Source: a virus
IMG/VR virus record: IMGVR_UViG_3300032249_000861
Location: 1 to 64,000 of that record
DNA: 64,000 bases
Strand: one strand, 5' to 3'
In this document: in pieces, positions 30,077-38,583 of the stretch
Numbering within the stretch: position 1 is the stretch's first letter
Layout: each line of letters opens with the position of its first letter
Made by a program: the position numbers and the translations under genes
Notes under the pieces: generated by a model
What the model was told of the DNA's origin: nothing
The model's input: the letters and a program-made list of their open reading frames with translations, nothing else
Database searches by the model: none

Positions 30077-30945
30077 TGAATCAAGGTATTTATTCTATTG
30101 GAAATGCAGCAATTGCCTCAGTACCATATGGGGTTAATGGTGTCACTGCACCCACTAGCGTTAGAGTACTTGTTGTGGGTGGTGGTGGCTCTGGTGGCTC
30201 TGGTGGGGCAACAGCAACTATTGGAGCAGGAGCCGGTGGCGGTGCGGTCGTAGAGCAGACAGTAACTATAGCTTTAAACTCTGCTATTTCTGTTACTGTT
30301 GGTGCTGGTGGTGCCGGATCTGTTACCAATGGTATTAGAAGTAGTTTTGGAGTTGCTAGTAAATTTGATAGCGTTACAGCAATTGGTGGAGGTTCTGGTG
30401 GAATACAAGATTCTAACGGAACTTTTGCGTCATATGTGCGATCTGGTGGTAATGGTGCTAATGGTGGTGGACGTTCGTATCTCGTAGGATCGTTTGATGT
30501 CGCTGGTGCATCTGTGACAGGCTCCGGTTTCGCTGGCAGAGTAGGTGACGGTTTTAATCCTGGTGGTGGTGGCGGTTCAGGAGGTCTCGGTACCACAGGA
30601 GGACTTGGAGGTGCCGGAAAAGTATCAACTATTACTGGATTAACTTATGGAGGTGGTGGCGGTGGTGGTCGTAGTGGTTCTGCTGGTGGAACAGGTGGAG
30701 GAGGTTCTGGCGGTGCTTCTGGCGTAGCAGCCGTGGCAGGAACAGCTAATACAGGAGGTGGCGGAGGTGGAGCGTTTGCAGCTTCTACTGCTACCGGTAC
30801 TGGCGGAAGCGGAGTCGTTGTTATTCGATGCTCTTCTGGCTTGAATATTAGATTAGGAATAGGTTTAACTTATACAGTTTCCACAATTAGTGGAGATCGT
30901 TTAATTACAATTACGGCTGGTACAGACACTGTTACTTTTTTCTAA
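30076..30945 (+). CDS. Glycine-rich tail tip/adhesin-like protein
   Basis: The 289-aa protein has a core like the tip of the 27341 fibre: VRVLVVGGGGSGGSGGATAT, SVTVGAGGAGSVTNG, YGGGGGGGRSGSAGGTGGGGS, ending SGVVVIRCSSG. Glycine-rich repeats of this type form polyglycine-II-like receptor-binding tips in phage adhesins. Overlap with the previous gene by 1 nt suggests coupling. It is free-standing, so it may cap another fibre, like the T4-type gp38 adhesin. The comparison is by composition and motif only. Confidence 0.7.
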   Translation: MNQGIYSIGNAAIASVPYGVNGVTAPTSVRVLVVGGGGSGGSGGATATIGAGAGGGAVVEQTVTIALNSAISVTVGAGGAGSVTNGIRSSFGVASKFDSVTAIGGGSGGIQDSNGTFASYVRSGGNGANGGGRSYLVGSFDVAGASVTGSGFAGRVGDGFNPGGGGGSGGLGTTGGLGGAGKVSTITGLTYGGGGGGGRSGSAGGTGGGGSGGASGVAAVAGTANTGGGGGGAFAASTATGTGGSGVVVIRCSSGLNIRLGIGLTYTVSTISGDRLITITAGTDTVTFF

Positions 30946-30956
30946 AGGACTATTAT

Positions 30957-31271
30957 ATGGCTCATTATGCATTTTTAGACGAAAACAATATGGTAACAGA
31001 AGTTATAGTTGGCAAGAACGAAGACGAAAATAATATCGACTGGGAAACTTATTATGGAGAATTTAGGGGACAAATCTGTAAACGAACATCATATAATACA
31101 GTGGGTGGGATTCATAACAGTGGTGGAGTTCCATACCGAAAAAATTATGCTGGCGTAGGATACTCTTTTCGTGACGATATTAATGTTCCAGAAGGAGCTT
31201 TTGTTCCACCATGTCCCGGTGACGAATATGTTTTAGATGAGATTACTGGATTATGGGTAGTTCCAAATTAG
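30957..31271 (+). CDS. Conserved small phage protein, 104 aa
   Basis: It starts MAHYAFLDENNMVTEVIVG and contains GQICKRTSYNTVGGIH, VPYRKNYAGVGYSFRDD and FVPPCPGDEYVLDEITGLW. This pattern is widespread in marine and freshwater phages, next to fibre genes. AAGGA precedes the ATG. The function is not established. It probably ends the adhesion block, as the next gene begins after an 82-nt gap with a hairpin. Confidence 0.75.
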   Translation: MAHYAFLDENNMVTEVIVGKNEDENNIDWETYYGEFRGQICKRTSYNTVGGIHNSGGVPYRKNYAGVGYSFRDDINVPEGAFVPPCPGDEYVLDEITGLWVVPN

Positions 31272-31306
31272 CCCTTTAATTTTAAATTCCATACCCTCCA
31301 CTATAA

Positions 31307-31316
31307 GGTGTATTAA
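31307..31316 (+). promoter_or_regulatory. Recurrent GGTGTATTAA element, site 3, within a hairpin
   Basis: GGTGTATTAA lies 38 nt before the CDS at 31354. Here AGGTGT and ACACCT (about 31306-31329) form a short stem around it. Same element as at 20878 and 27283. Confidence 0.35.
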
Positions 31317-31353
31317 AGACTAGACACCTATATCTATATAAAAGGGTTAAATT

Positions 31354-31863
31354 ATGAGTTGGAATATTGAAATTCCTATTATTGTTAGGACACTAATTAA
31401 TGACTTAGATGATAGTCCAACATATAGTGACGAAAGAATACTCCAAGTAATAGCTGTTGCAGCAAAATATGTGCAATTTGATATTGTTTTAGATACTACC
31501 TATGTTATAGATGTGGTTAATACAAATATTGCTCCAGATCCCACAATTAATAACGACAGTATTTTTATAAGCTTGGTTGGATTAAAAGCAGCGTGCATTA
31601 TTGACCAAAGTACTCTCAGAAGCAAAGCGGCCCTGGAAGGCATTAGAGCTGCTCTAGGCCCCGCACAATTAAGTGTTGCTGGAAGTTTAGCTGGATTTAA
31701 TTTGATCTTGGATAAAGGCCCATGCGCTGCATATGAAGAGCTAGTATCTCATTGGGATGTTAGAGAAGCAACAGCCGTTAGGGCCATTCTTAGTCCGTTT
31801 GTTGGCAATAAATTTGATCCTCGTTCTCTTTATTCAGATAACCGTGGTCGAGACATGATATAG
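31354..31863 (+). CDS. Neck/connector-like structural protein, 169 aa
   Basis: It starts MSWNIEIPIIVRTLINDL, then SDERILQVIAVAAKYVQFD and ISLVGLKAACIIDQSTLRS. It has a helical pattern seen in head-tail connector proteins of related phages. AAGGG precedes the ATG. It opens the block 31354-36027, in which genes overlap by 4 nt or lie a few nucleotides apart. Connector assignment rests on position and helical look only. Confidence 0.6.
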   Translation: MSWNIEIPIIVRTLINDLDDSPTYSDERILQVIAVAAKYVQFDIVLDTTYVIDVVNTNIAPDPTINNDSIFISLVGLKAACIIDQSTLRSKAALEGIRAALGPAQLSVAGSLAGFNLILDKGPCAAYEELVSHWDVREATAVRAILSPFVGNKFDPRSLYSDNRGRDMI

Positions 31864-31873
31864 AAAGAGTACT

Positions 31874-32881
31874 ATGCCAGCTGCTAATTATAATTTTATT
31901 ATAGAACAAGGTTCTGATTTTATATTAAATTTTCAATATAATGATCAAGACAGAAATTCTATTGACCTTAGTTCTAAATGTATTGTTCTACAATGGGTAA
32001 CTGATGATGGAACTACCAAGCGAGTATTTTCTAGTGGAGCAAATGCTAATTACAATATTAATGATTGGTCTATCGTTGGAGATAATAGGGGATTAATTAG
32101 ATTTAGAATAGCTGCCAACCTCACTAAAGCTTTCACTTTTAATACTGCTGTTTATGATTTAGATATTATTTCTCCAGGAGATAGATTAAGAAGTATAAGG
32201 CTTTCTACTGGAATTATTACTTTAGCAAAAAGAAATACTGAATTATTAGACACTTGCCCATCTGATGTTGATTCTAATATAGACCTAGTAACTCCAACAT
32301 TAACCGCTCCAGGTACAACCCCCGGAATCACCCCTACTGTAACAGTAACCTCTGGTCAGGTTGAAGATCTCTGTTTGCCAGAAGACTGTTTAAATCTAGA
32401 TATATATTCAGTAGTATACACTGGGAATAGATTAAATCTGCCTGATCTATCAACAGTTAGCGGTTCTGTTACAACAACTGACACTAGATTAATAGAAAAT
32501 ATAGAAGTGGCAATAAACAAACTTCAACATAACAGCCCATCTGATCTATGGTTCATATTAAGTCCTCCATCTGGAAATAAAATTCTATTATCTGCCAATA
32601 GTAAAATACCAGCATTCAATAATAATTTTAGTTTTATGTTTTCTAATAAAGCCAAGCCTTCTGATTATTTACATAATATATCTAATGGTGGATTGTCTAA
32701 TATATATAATAAAACAAATATTATAAACTATAGTAATGAAACACTAACTTCTGGGTTTGGTCATTTGCTTGGAGCTTCTGTTACAGGAAACTGGAATCTT
32801 GTGGTTAAGGACACTGATCCGATAGGATCAGGATTAATTGACTCCTGGAAACTAATAATAACATACGCACCACGAGAGTAA
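31874..32881 (+). CDS. Structural protein with Ig-like N-terminus fused to a P/Homo-B domain
   Basis: Residues 1-130 resemble the whole protein at 20928 (NYNFIIEQGSDFILNF, SIDLSSKCIVLQWV, FTFNTAVYDLDI). After a Thr/Pro linker, residues 180-335 look like the P-domain that follows subtilisin-type proprotein convertases: VAINKLQHNSPSDLWFILS, PPSGNKILLS and GNWNLVVKDTDPIGSGLID, ending SWKLIITYAP. P-domains stabilise proteases or bind surfaces. Here it appears without a protease. It may be a neck or baseplate protein with an extra adhesive domain. The P-domain call is by conserved motif order. Confidence 0.65.
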   Translation: MPAANYNFIIEQGSDFILNFQYNDQDRNSIDLSSKCIVLQWVTDDGTTKRVFSSGANANYNINDWSIVGDNRGLIRFRIAANLTKAFTFNTAVYDLDIISPGDRLRSIRLSTGIITLAKRNTELLDTCPSDVDSNIDLVTPTLTAPGTTPGITPTVTVTSGQVEDLCLPEDCLNLDIYSVVYTGNRLNLPDLSTVSGSVTTTDTRLIENIEVAINKLQHNSPSDLWFILSPPSGNKILLSANSKIPAFNNNFSFMFSNKAKPSDYLHNISNGGLSNIYNKTNIINYSNETLTSGFGHLLGASVTGNWNLVVKDTDPIGSGLIDSWKLIITYAPRE

Positions 32882-32885
32882 TACA

Positions 32886-33095
32886 ATGATATTGTTTTCA
32901 GAATTTAAATCCGGATCAAATGTAACAATAACTACTCCTAGTAGAGTACTATTCTCTGTTCCTGGCTTCGGAGGGAATGGTGAGCAAATTGTAACAATAA
33001 ACAATGAAATAATTTCATATTCAGCAAATCTATTTAATTCTGGATCCGAAATAAGAGAAGAATCCCCATTAGTTTATGGTATTATATCATCATGA
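32886..33095 (+). CDS. Hypothetical neck-region protein, 69 aa
   Basis: It starts MILFSEFKSGSNVTITTP and continues FSVPGFGGNGEQIVTINN, ending YGIISS. Small and beta-prone. Its stop overlaps the next start (ATGA). Not recognised. Confidence 0.55.
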   Translation: MILFSEFKSGSNVTITTPSRVLFSVPGFGGNGEQIVTINNEIISYSANLFNSGSEIREESPLVYGIISS

Positions 33096-33625
33096 GCAAT
33101 AATCCATATATCAATATAATTTCTCCAGAACTCAAAGCAGTATTCAATAACGCAATAGATGCACTACTGCAACAAAACGCACTAACTGTTCAGTGTCGAT
33201 TAAGATACTCTGGACAACAAAACTCAAAATTCTGTTCAAATTGTATTTTTGATGCTATATCTCAGCTATCTTCAAACATTTATAATGGAACAGGATCTAA
33301 TCCATTTTCAGAAGGATCAATTTGTCCAGTATGTATGGGTATGGGCATGATGCTTAGTGACAGTTCTGAGATTGTTTCTTTAGCTTGTATTTTTGATAGT
33401 AAATACTTTGTAAATTATTCTTCTAAAACAATCAATATTCCAGCCGGAACAATTCAAACAATTTGTCATTCTTCTCTTCTTCCTAAAATCCGTAATGCTA
33501 ATGATGTTGTTGTAGATACAACTCTTGAACAATACGGTAATTATATTTATCAAAGGGCTGGAGATCCAGAACCAATAGGATTCGGAGACAACAGATATAT
33601 AGCAACAATATGGAGTAGAAAATGA
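33092..33625 (+). CDS. Neck-region protein with Cys-pair zinc motif
   Basis: The 177-aa protein starts MSNNPYINIISPELKAVFN. Two Cys pairs, FCSNC (about residue 46) and ICPVCMGMG (about 75), suggest a zinc-binding module. The C-terminal half is beta-rich (SSKTINIPAGTIQTICHSS, GFGDNRYIATIWSRK). Overlaps of 4 nt on both sides tie it to the connector block. It could be a head-completion or tail-connector protein. The family is uncertain. Confidence 0.6.
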   Translation: MSNNPYINIISPELKAVFNNAIDALLQQNALTVQCRLRYSGQQNSKFCSNCIFDAISQLSSNIYNGTGSNPFSEGSICPVCMGMGMMLSDSSEIVSLACIFDSKYFVNYSSKTINIPAGTIQTICHSSLLPKIRNANDVVVDTTLEQYGNYIYQRAGDPEPIGFGDNRYIATIWSRK

Positions 33626-34263
33626 AATTTGATATTACCATATTAGAAAGTAACAGCCAAATCGCCTCTGCTATTATCCATAGCATAAAAGATGTTATTA
33701 GTGGAGCTATTAAAAAGTCTATGAATAAAATTATAGATGGTGCCAAAGAGATTATATCAGAATCTTTAAGACAAGAACCAGAGTATGGATCTTTGATGTC
33801 TGGTAAGTTGAAAGCAGACTTTGGTATACCTAATTCCTCTGTTGTTCAAAGAGTGGTAGATGCTTTGGTTAATACCGTAATTATGACTGATATGCCTATT
33901 ACCGCAAATAAGAATGGATTGCACGGAGGATTCGTTCTTACAATGATGAAGTCTAGTGATCTTAATGGTGTTATATATCAAGATATCGCTAGTGTATCAG
34001 ATGTTAAAGGCTATACGTTACCGTGGCTAGAATGGCTATTATTACAAAATAATTCTCCAATAATTAAAAACTATGAAGTTAAATACGGTCCGTCTCCATA
34101 CTCTAGATCTGGTTTAGGAATTATGGTTCCATCAGATAGTGACTGGAGAGTTCCTCCGGAATTTGCAGGATCACAAGATAATAACTGGACTACTAGAGCT
34201 GTTGATCGTTCAGAAACCCAAATATATAAACTTATCCAACAGGCTATTGAAAAAAATATATGA
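33622..34263 (+). CDS. Putative neck/tail-completion protein, 213 aa
   Basis: It starts MKFDITILESNSQIASAII. Its N-terminal half is helical (HSIKDVISGAIKKSMNKI). The C-terminal half has conserved-looking motifs (LPWLEWLLLQNNSPII, SRSGLGIMVPSDSDWRVPP, ETQIYKLIQQAIEKN). This layout resembles neck or tail-completion proteins of gp10-like families. It overlaps the next gene by 4 nt. Assignment is by context and motif pattern; function unproven. Confidence 0.6.
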   Translation: MKFDITILESNSQIASAIIHSIKDVISGAIKKSMNKIIDGAKEIISESLRQEPEYGSLMSGKLKADFGIPNSSVVQRVVDALVNTVIMTDMPITANKNGLHGGFVLTMMKSSDLNGVIYQDIASVSDVKGYTLPWLEWLLLQNNSPIIKNYEVKYGPSPYSRSGLGIMVPSDSDWRVPPEFAGSQDNNWTTRAVDRSETQIYKLIQQAIEKNI

Positions 34264-35249
34264 CAACACAGTTTAACCATGTAGAATCAATAGGTAAAAA
34301 AGACAGATTATCAGGATTAGAAGATAATCTTAAAAGCTTTTTAGACTGGTCATTTTTACAAATTGGTGGATTCGTTAATGTGAATATTCCGACCTCTGGT
34401 ATTGAGACTACTAAAGGTACGGGATTTCATATTATGAAATGTGTTAACGAACCATCAAAGCCATCAAAAACCTGGGAAGCTCCAAGAAAAGACTGGGTTT
34501 ACGAAAACAATAGTCTGCTAAACAATCCAGCATCAATATCATATAATCCATATGGCTCTGTAGCTTCGGGACTAAAAACATCTCCAATATCTTTTTCTGG
34601 AGTTCATCTCAATAATACTTTTTTACCAGCTCCATCAGGTAGCGGCAACTATACATATTCTGTTAATTATCCATTAGGACATATTGTTTTTAATAATAAT
34701 GTAGCGCCCACTAGTACAGTATCAGTATCGTATAGTCACAGATATATTCAAGTATATAAAGCTAGTGATTCAGTATGGTGGAAAGAAATCCAAAAAGAGA
34801 CTTATACTCCACAAATTAAAACCAATGGCGACTACAGTATAACTTCAAATCATAGAGCCCAGCTACCCTGTATAATTGTTGAATTAATTCCTCGTACTGA
34901 GATGATACCATACCAGTTAGGAACAACTGAAAACATTGTTATTCAAGATGTATTCCTACATATTTTTGCTCAAACGGCCAATCAAAGAAATAATATAATA
35001 GATACTTTATTACTTCAAAAAGATAATAGCTTTTGGTTATACGATGTTAGTGCAGTAATAAAAAATAATGCCTACTTGCTAAGTCGTAACGGAGATATTA
35101 ATATTGGTGGACAGAACTATAATACTCTAGTTTCCAACTTTAAGGATCATTGGAGTACTATTAAGAATGCTACTCTCAGTGAATTAAATAATATGAGTGC
35201 TAGTTTATACAATGGCATAGTGAGATGGTCAATAGAAATTTTTCCATAA
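34260..35249 (+). CDS. Virion structural protein, 329 aa
   Basis: It starts MTTQFNHVESIGKKDRLSG and contains WSFLQIGGFVNVNIPTSG, KTWEAPRKDWVYENN, GHIVFNNNVAPTSTVSVSY, LIPRTEMIPYQLG and VRWSIEIFP. It is beta-rich and of a size fitting a tail-terminator, neck or baseplate-type protein. It overlaps the preceding gene by 4 nt. Sequence similarity to a known family cannot be shown here. Tail terminator is one guess from gene order, as it precedes the tail-tube genes. Confidence 0.55.
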   Translation: MTTQFNHVESIGKKDRLSGLEDNLKSFLDWSFLQIGGFVNVNIPTSGIETTKGTGFHIMKCVNEPSKPSKTWEAPRKDWVYENNSLLNNPASISYNPYGSVASGLKTSPISFSGVHLNNTFLPAPSGSGNYTYSVNYPLGHIVFNNNVAPTSTVSVSYSHRYIQVYKASDSVWWKEIQKETYTPQIKTNGDYSITSNHRAQLPCIIVELIPRTEMIPYQLGTTENIVIQDVFLHIFAQTANQRNNIIDTLLLQKDNSFWLYDVSAVIKNNAYLLSRNGDINIGGQNYNTLVSNFKDHWSTIKNATLSELNNMSASLYNGIVRWSIEIFP

Positions 35250-35283
35250 CAGACAATTTATTTAGGACAAGATAGGAAACAGT

Positions 35284-36027
35284 ATGATTAATACAAAATG
35301 TAAAGAGTGTATGTTTGCACACTCTAACGATAAAAATAATAGTAACCCAATATGTTCTAAAAATATAATAGAACAAATAAAAAATCTTAAAAAGATTACA
35401 CAAGAAGATGGATTTAATATAATAGAAAATTATGCTTGTAGATATGGTTTTTCTAAAGACATTTATGAAAAACACAAGGATAACTGGGATCCACAAGATT
35501 TCGAAAACAGATTACAAGAAAATAGTAAAATTAGATATTACTTATTATTAGACTGTTATGATCCTGATTTAAATTTTAACGATATTATACAAAAAATACC
35601 ACAGCTCAATATACCTCCTAAATCTGTATCTTTTATGTTTAGGAGCTTAAATTTTAGACCATTTATTCAAGAGCACCAAGATTTTTTGTTATCAAACTAT
35701 AAAGATATTCGTTGGAAAGCTCATAATTTTTTGGAAGAGATGCCCCTTGAAGGTGGAATCGATCACATTTTGTCAACCAATGCAAAAAATAATAATACAT
35801 CAATTTTTTTGGTGTATAATGCTAAAGATATCCAGTTTCTAGATAATGATATTCGTACCATTAACGATAATATGATTTTATATCAATCTCCAACGATAGC
35901 AGTAATTGATCGCAACAATAGCTTATATAGGTTAGCCATGTCTTTTGAAAATTATAAACTGGCTAAAACATTGGGTCCAGAATTGATTCCGGTACTAATC
36001 CAAGAAAGTGGTATCGTATACTATTAA
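35284..36027 (+). CDS. Cys-containing protein of unknown function, 247 aa
   Basis: It starts MINTKCKECMFAHSND, with Cys6, Cys9, another Cys at about 24 and one near 52 (YACRYGF), possibly a zinc site. The second half has alternating strands and helices (KSVSFMFRSLNFRPFIQE, TSIFLVYNAKDIQFLDND, AVIDRNNSLYRL), reminiscent of a Rossmann-like or glycosyltransferase-type fold. AGGAAAC precedes the ATG. It lies between connector and tail-tube genes, an odd place for an enzyme. No family is named. Confidence 0.55.
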   Translation: MINTKCKECMFAHSNDKNNSNPICSKNIIEQIKNLKKITQEDGFNIIENYACRYGFSKDIYEKHKDNWDPQDFENRLQENSKIRYYLLLDCYDPDLNFNDIIQKIPQLNIPPKSVSFMFRSLNFRPFIQEHQDFLLSNYKDIRWKAHNFLEEMPLEGGIDHILSTNAKNNNTSIFLVYNAKDIQFLDNDIRTINDNMILYQSPTIAVIDRNNSLYRLAMSFENYKLAKTLGPELIPVLIQESGIVYY

Positions 36028-36084
36028 TTTTATGTATCATTTGGTGTAAGTCTTAATACACGCACAATACAATGGGAGTTTCAA

Positions 36085-37338
36085 ATGTCTATTAATAACA
36101 GAGTTTACTACGCATCACAAGCAGTACAGTTAAGACCAACTAGTGCAGAAGGAACATCGTTTGGGTACTGGTATCACCCGTTAGCCGTTCAAAGTGTTGG
36201 CATGCAAACCAACTTTACTACTGAGCAAACTTTTCAATTAGGAACAGTAGAACTTTACGATAATGTTGAAACTATTCCAGAAGTAGAAGTAACCATTAAT
36301 AAGGTTATAGATAGTACAGCTCCTCTATATCTAATGTGCATGGGTGGAAGTGCTGGAATACCAGGAGCAGATAACAAGTCATTAGTATCATTATCAAATA
36401 ATAGAGTTCATTTCCGTTTAGGTATTTACGGCGATGATCAACAATACGTCACAGGATCTGCAAAATCTAGTGTTCTCTGTTCTGGTATGTACTTATCTAG
36501 TTTTAATTATACTTTTCCCGTTGATGGTAATGCTACAGAAGAAGTGACTTTAGTAGGCAATAGTAAATTGTGGAATACCGGAAATATTCCGGGAGTACAG
36601 TCTAATAACTTTGCTGCTGGTACAATGTTTGAACCAACTACTGTAGTTAATGGTATAAAGCCGTCAACAAGCAGTGGCATTGTAACTAGACAATATCTTA
36701 ACATTATTGACTCGGTTCTTCCTACTGGAGTGGGAGGAATTAGAACTCCTGACGGAACACATCAACTTCCTCACGTTCAAAATATTACAATTAGTGCTGA
36801 TCTTGGTCGCGAAACCATTAATCAATTAGGTAAATTTGGACCATATTGTCGCTATGCTACTTTCCCAATTGAGGTTACTAGCGAATTTGAAGTTATTGCT
36901 CAAGATGGTGATGGAGTAGATGCTAACGACTTTAAGACTGATGCGTTCTGTGGATCATTAAAGAAAAATTTACATAATAAAACAATCACTTTATCTGTAT
37001 GTGATAAAGAGAGCGGCAATAATGATAATAGTATGACTTTTAATTTGGGAGATAAAAATACATTAACATCAATTAATTATACCGGCGGAGATACTGGTGG
37101 TGGTAATGCCACAGTTTCATATAGCTTCAGAAATTTTAATACCTTTTCTATAACTGCTGTAGGAAAATATAAAAAGGGTATTGCTTTTGCTGATTCCAAT
37201 GGTGCCATATCTACGCAGTCAGTAGTTGTTGATAGTTCAAAACCAGTTGCTCTTGATAAGCCAAAATCAGTCGCTCTTGATAATTCAGAGCCAGTACCAT
37301 ATTTAGATTATAATTCTGGAGATAACAACAATGTCTAA
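36085..37338 (+). CDS. Major tail tube-like protein, paralogue 1
   Basis: The 417-aa protein starts MSINNRVYYASQAVQLRP and has conserved blocks PLAVQSVGMQTNFTTEQTF, CSGMYLSSFNYTFPVDGNA, TEEVTLVGNSKLWN, ISADLGRETINQLGKFGPY and SINYTGGDTGGGNATVSYS. The two genes that follow share these blocks in the same order. GGGAG precedes the ATG. Size and beta content suit a tail-tube subunit, possibly with a C-terminal Ig-like extension. The C-terminal tail (KPVALDKPKSVALDNSEP) is a short repeat not seen in the other two copies. Confidence 0.75.
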   Translation: MSINNRVYYASQAVQLRPTSAEGTSFGYWYHPLAVQSVGMQTNFTTEQTFQLGTVELYDNVETIPEVEVTINKVIDSTAPLYLMCMGGSAGIPGADNKSLVSLSNNRVHFRLGIYGDDQQYVTGSAKSSVLCSGMYLSSFNYTFPVDGNATEEVTLVGNSKLWNTGNIPGVQSNNFAAGTMFEPTTVVNGIKPSTSSGIVTRQYLNIIDSVLPTGVGGIRTPDGTHQLPHVQNITISADLGRETINQLGKFGPYCRYATFPIEVTSEFEVIAQDGDGVDANDFKTDAFCGSLKKNLHNKTITLSVCDKESGNNDNSMTFNLGDKNTLTSINYTGGDTGGGNATVSYSFRNFNTFSITAVGKYKKGIAFADSNGAISTQSVVVDSSKPVALDKPKSVALDNSEPVPYLDYNSGDNNNV

Positions 37339-38560
37339 TAAAAGAATTTTTTATGCTTCACAAAGTATCAACATTCAGCCAGTTTCAACGGGTACTGCTG
37401 ATCCGATAAACTACAGAGACCCTACTCATTATACTCAGTTTGGAAACGGAAGTAGTTGGGTGGTTCCACTGGGTTTACAAAGTGCTGGTGTTTCAACAAC
37501 ATTCAACTCTGAGCCAGTATCTCAACTTGGTACTCTTCAGGTTTATTCTCAAACAGAAACTTCTCCAGAAGTTGAAGTTACTTTGTCAAAAGTACTAGAT
37601 GGAACAGCTCCATTATATTCTATTTGCACAGCCAAAGTTAATGAGAGCGATACTAGTGAATTAAAGTCAATTAATGCAGATATTACCGAAGTGTCGTCTA
37701 ATATGGTTAATGTTCGCATAGCAGTAACCAAGGATACAGGAGCAGCAGCAACCGGTACTGCCAACTACTATACTCTTTGTGAAAGAATGTACTTATCTAG
37801 TGTTTCTTTTACTTTTCCTGTTGATGGAAATGCTACAGAAGAAATCACATTAGTTGGAACTAATAAGTCATGGAATAGTGGCCCATTAACTCTACCAGGA
37901 GATAATAATGGTACTCCTTATGGAACTGGTACAGAGGCTGTTGTAAGTAGGCAGTATATTTCAGTTACGGGAACAGATACAGCTGCCACTCGTGATAGTA
38001 ATGGAAAAATAAGCGTAAATCCAGCGAACAGTATTCTTCCAACCAGATTGCCTAAATATATTATTAATGGAGTTAGTCAACCTCATTTACAAAATATTAC
38101 AATTAATGCTAATTTTAATCGTGAAAATATTAATGAGCTGGGTTTCTTTGGTCCATACTATAAGTATACCAGCTTCCCTCTTGAGGTGACTAGTGAATTT
38201 GAGGTTATTGCTGTTAGTGGAGATCTAGTATCCGCTAATGATTTTGAATATAAAGATAACGAAGGTAATGACATGACCACTTTTAGCTGCACAACTAAAT
38301 ATGATAATGTTAAGGATGAAGAAATTGTAGTTAAAGTTTGTGGTAATATAGCTGGTAGTAATCTCTATCTTGATCTTGGCAAAAAGAATAAATTAACATC
38401 TGTTAACTATACTGGTGGAGATACTGGTGGCGGTAATGCTACTGTAACTTATAGTTATCAAACATTTAATAAGTTTAATGTAATTCCAGAAGGATCATAC
38501 GCTGACTATGTGACCCATGACGGAACATCCTCATCAACAGAGACACTGGCAAATTACTAA
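37331..38560 (+). CDS. Major tail tube-like protein, paralogue 2
   Basis: At 409 aa it starts MSNKRIFYASQSINIQPVS. It shares PLGLQSAGVSTTFNSEPVS, VTLSKVLDGTAPLYS, CERMYLSSVSFTFPVDGNA and SVNYTGGDTGGGNATVTYS with its neighbours. The start lies 8 nt inside the end of paralogue 1, so they are co-translated. Divergence is clear (insertions and different loops), suggesting an old duplication. It may be a minor tube or a specialised decoration of the tube. Which copy forms the main tube is not decidable from sequence. Confidence 0.75.
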   Translation: MSNKRIFYASQSINIQPVSTGTADPINYRDPTHYTQFGNGSSWVVPLGLQSAGVSTTFNSEPVSQLGTLQVYSQTETSPEVEVTLSKVLDGTAPLYSICTAKVNESDTSELKSINADITEVSSNMVNVRIAVTKDTGAAATGTANYYTLCERMYLSSVSFTFPVDGNATEEITLVGTNKSWNSGPLTLPGDNNGTPYGTGTEAVVSRQYISVTGTDTAATRDSNGKISVNPANSILPTRLPKYIINGVSQPHLQNITINANFNRENINELGFFGPYYKYTSFPLEVTSEFEVIAVSGDLVSANDFEYKDNEGNDMTTFSCTTKYDNVKDEEIVVKVCGNIAGSNLYLDLGKKNKLTSVNYTGGDTGGGNATVTYSYQTFNKFNVIPEGSYADYVTHDGTSSSTETLANY

Positions 38561-38583
38561 TTCATAAATATAGGAGATTTTAA

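Noticed and set aside
30090-30596. Minus-strand Pro-rich 168-codon frame
   Set aside because: It is antisense to the glycine-rich tip (Gly codons read as Pro). No ribosome binding site or promoter was seen.
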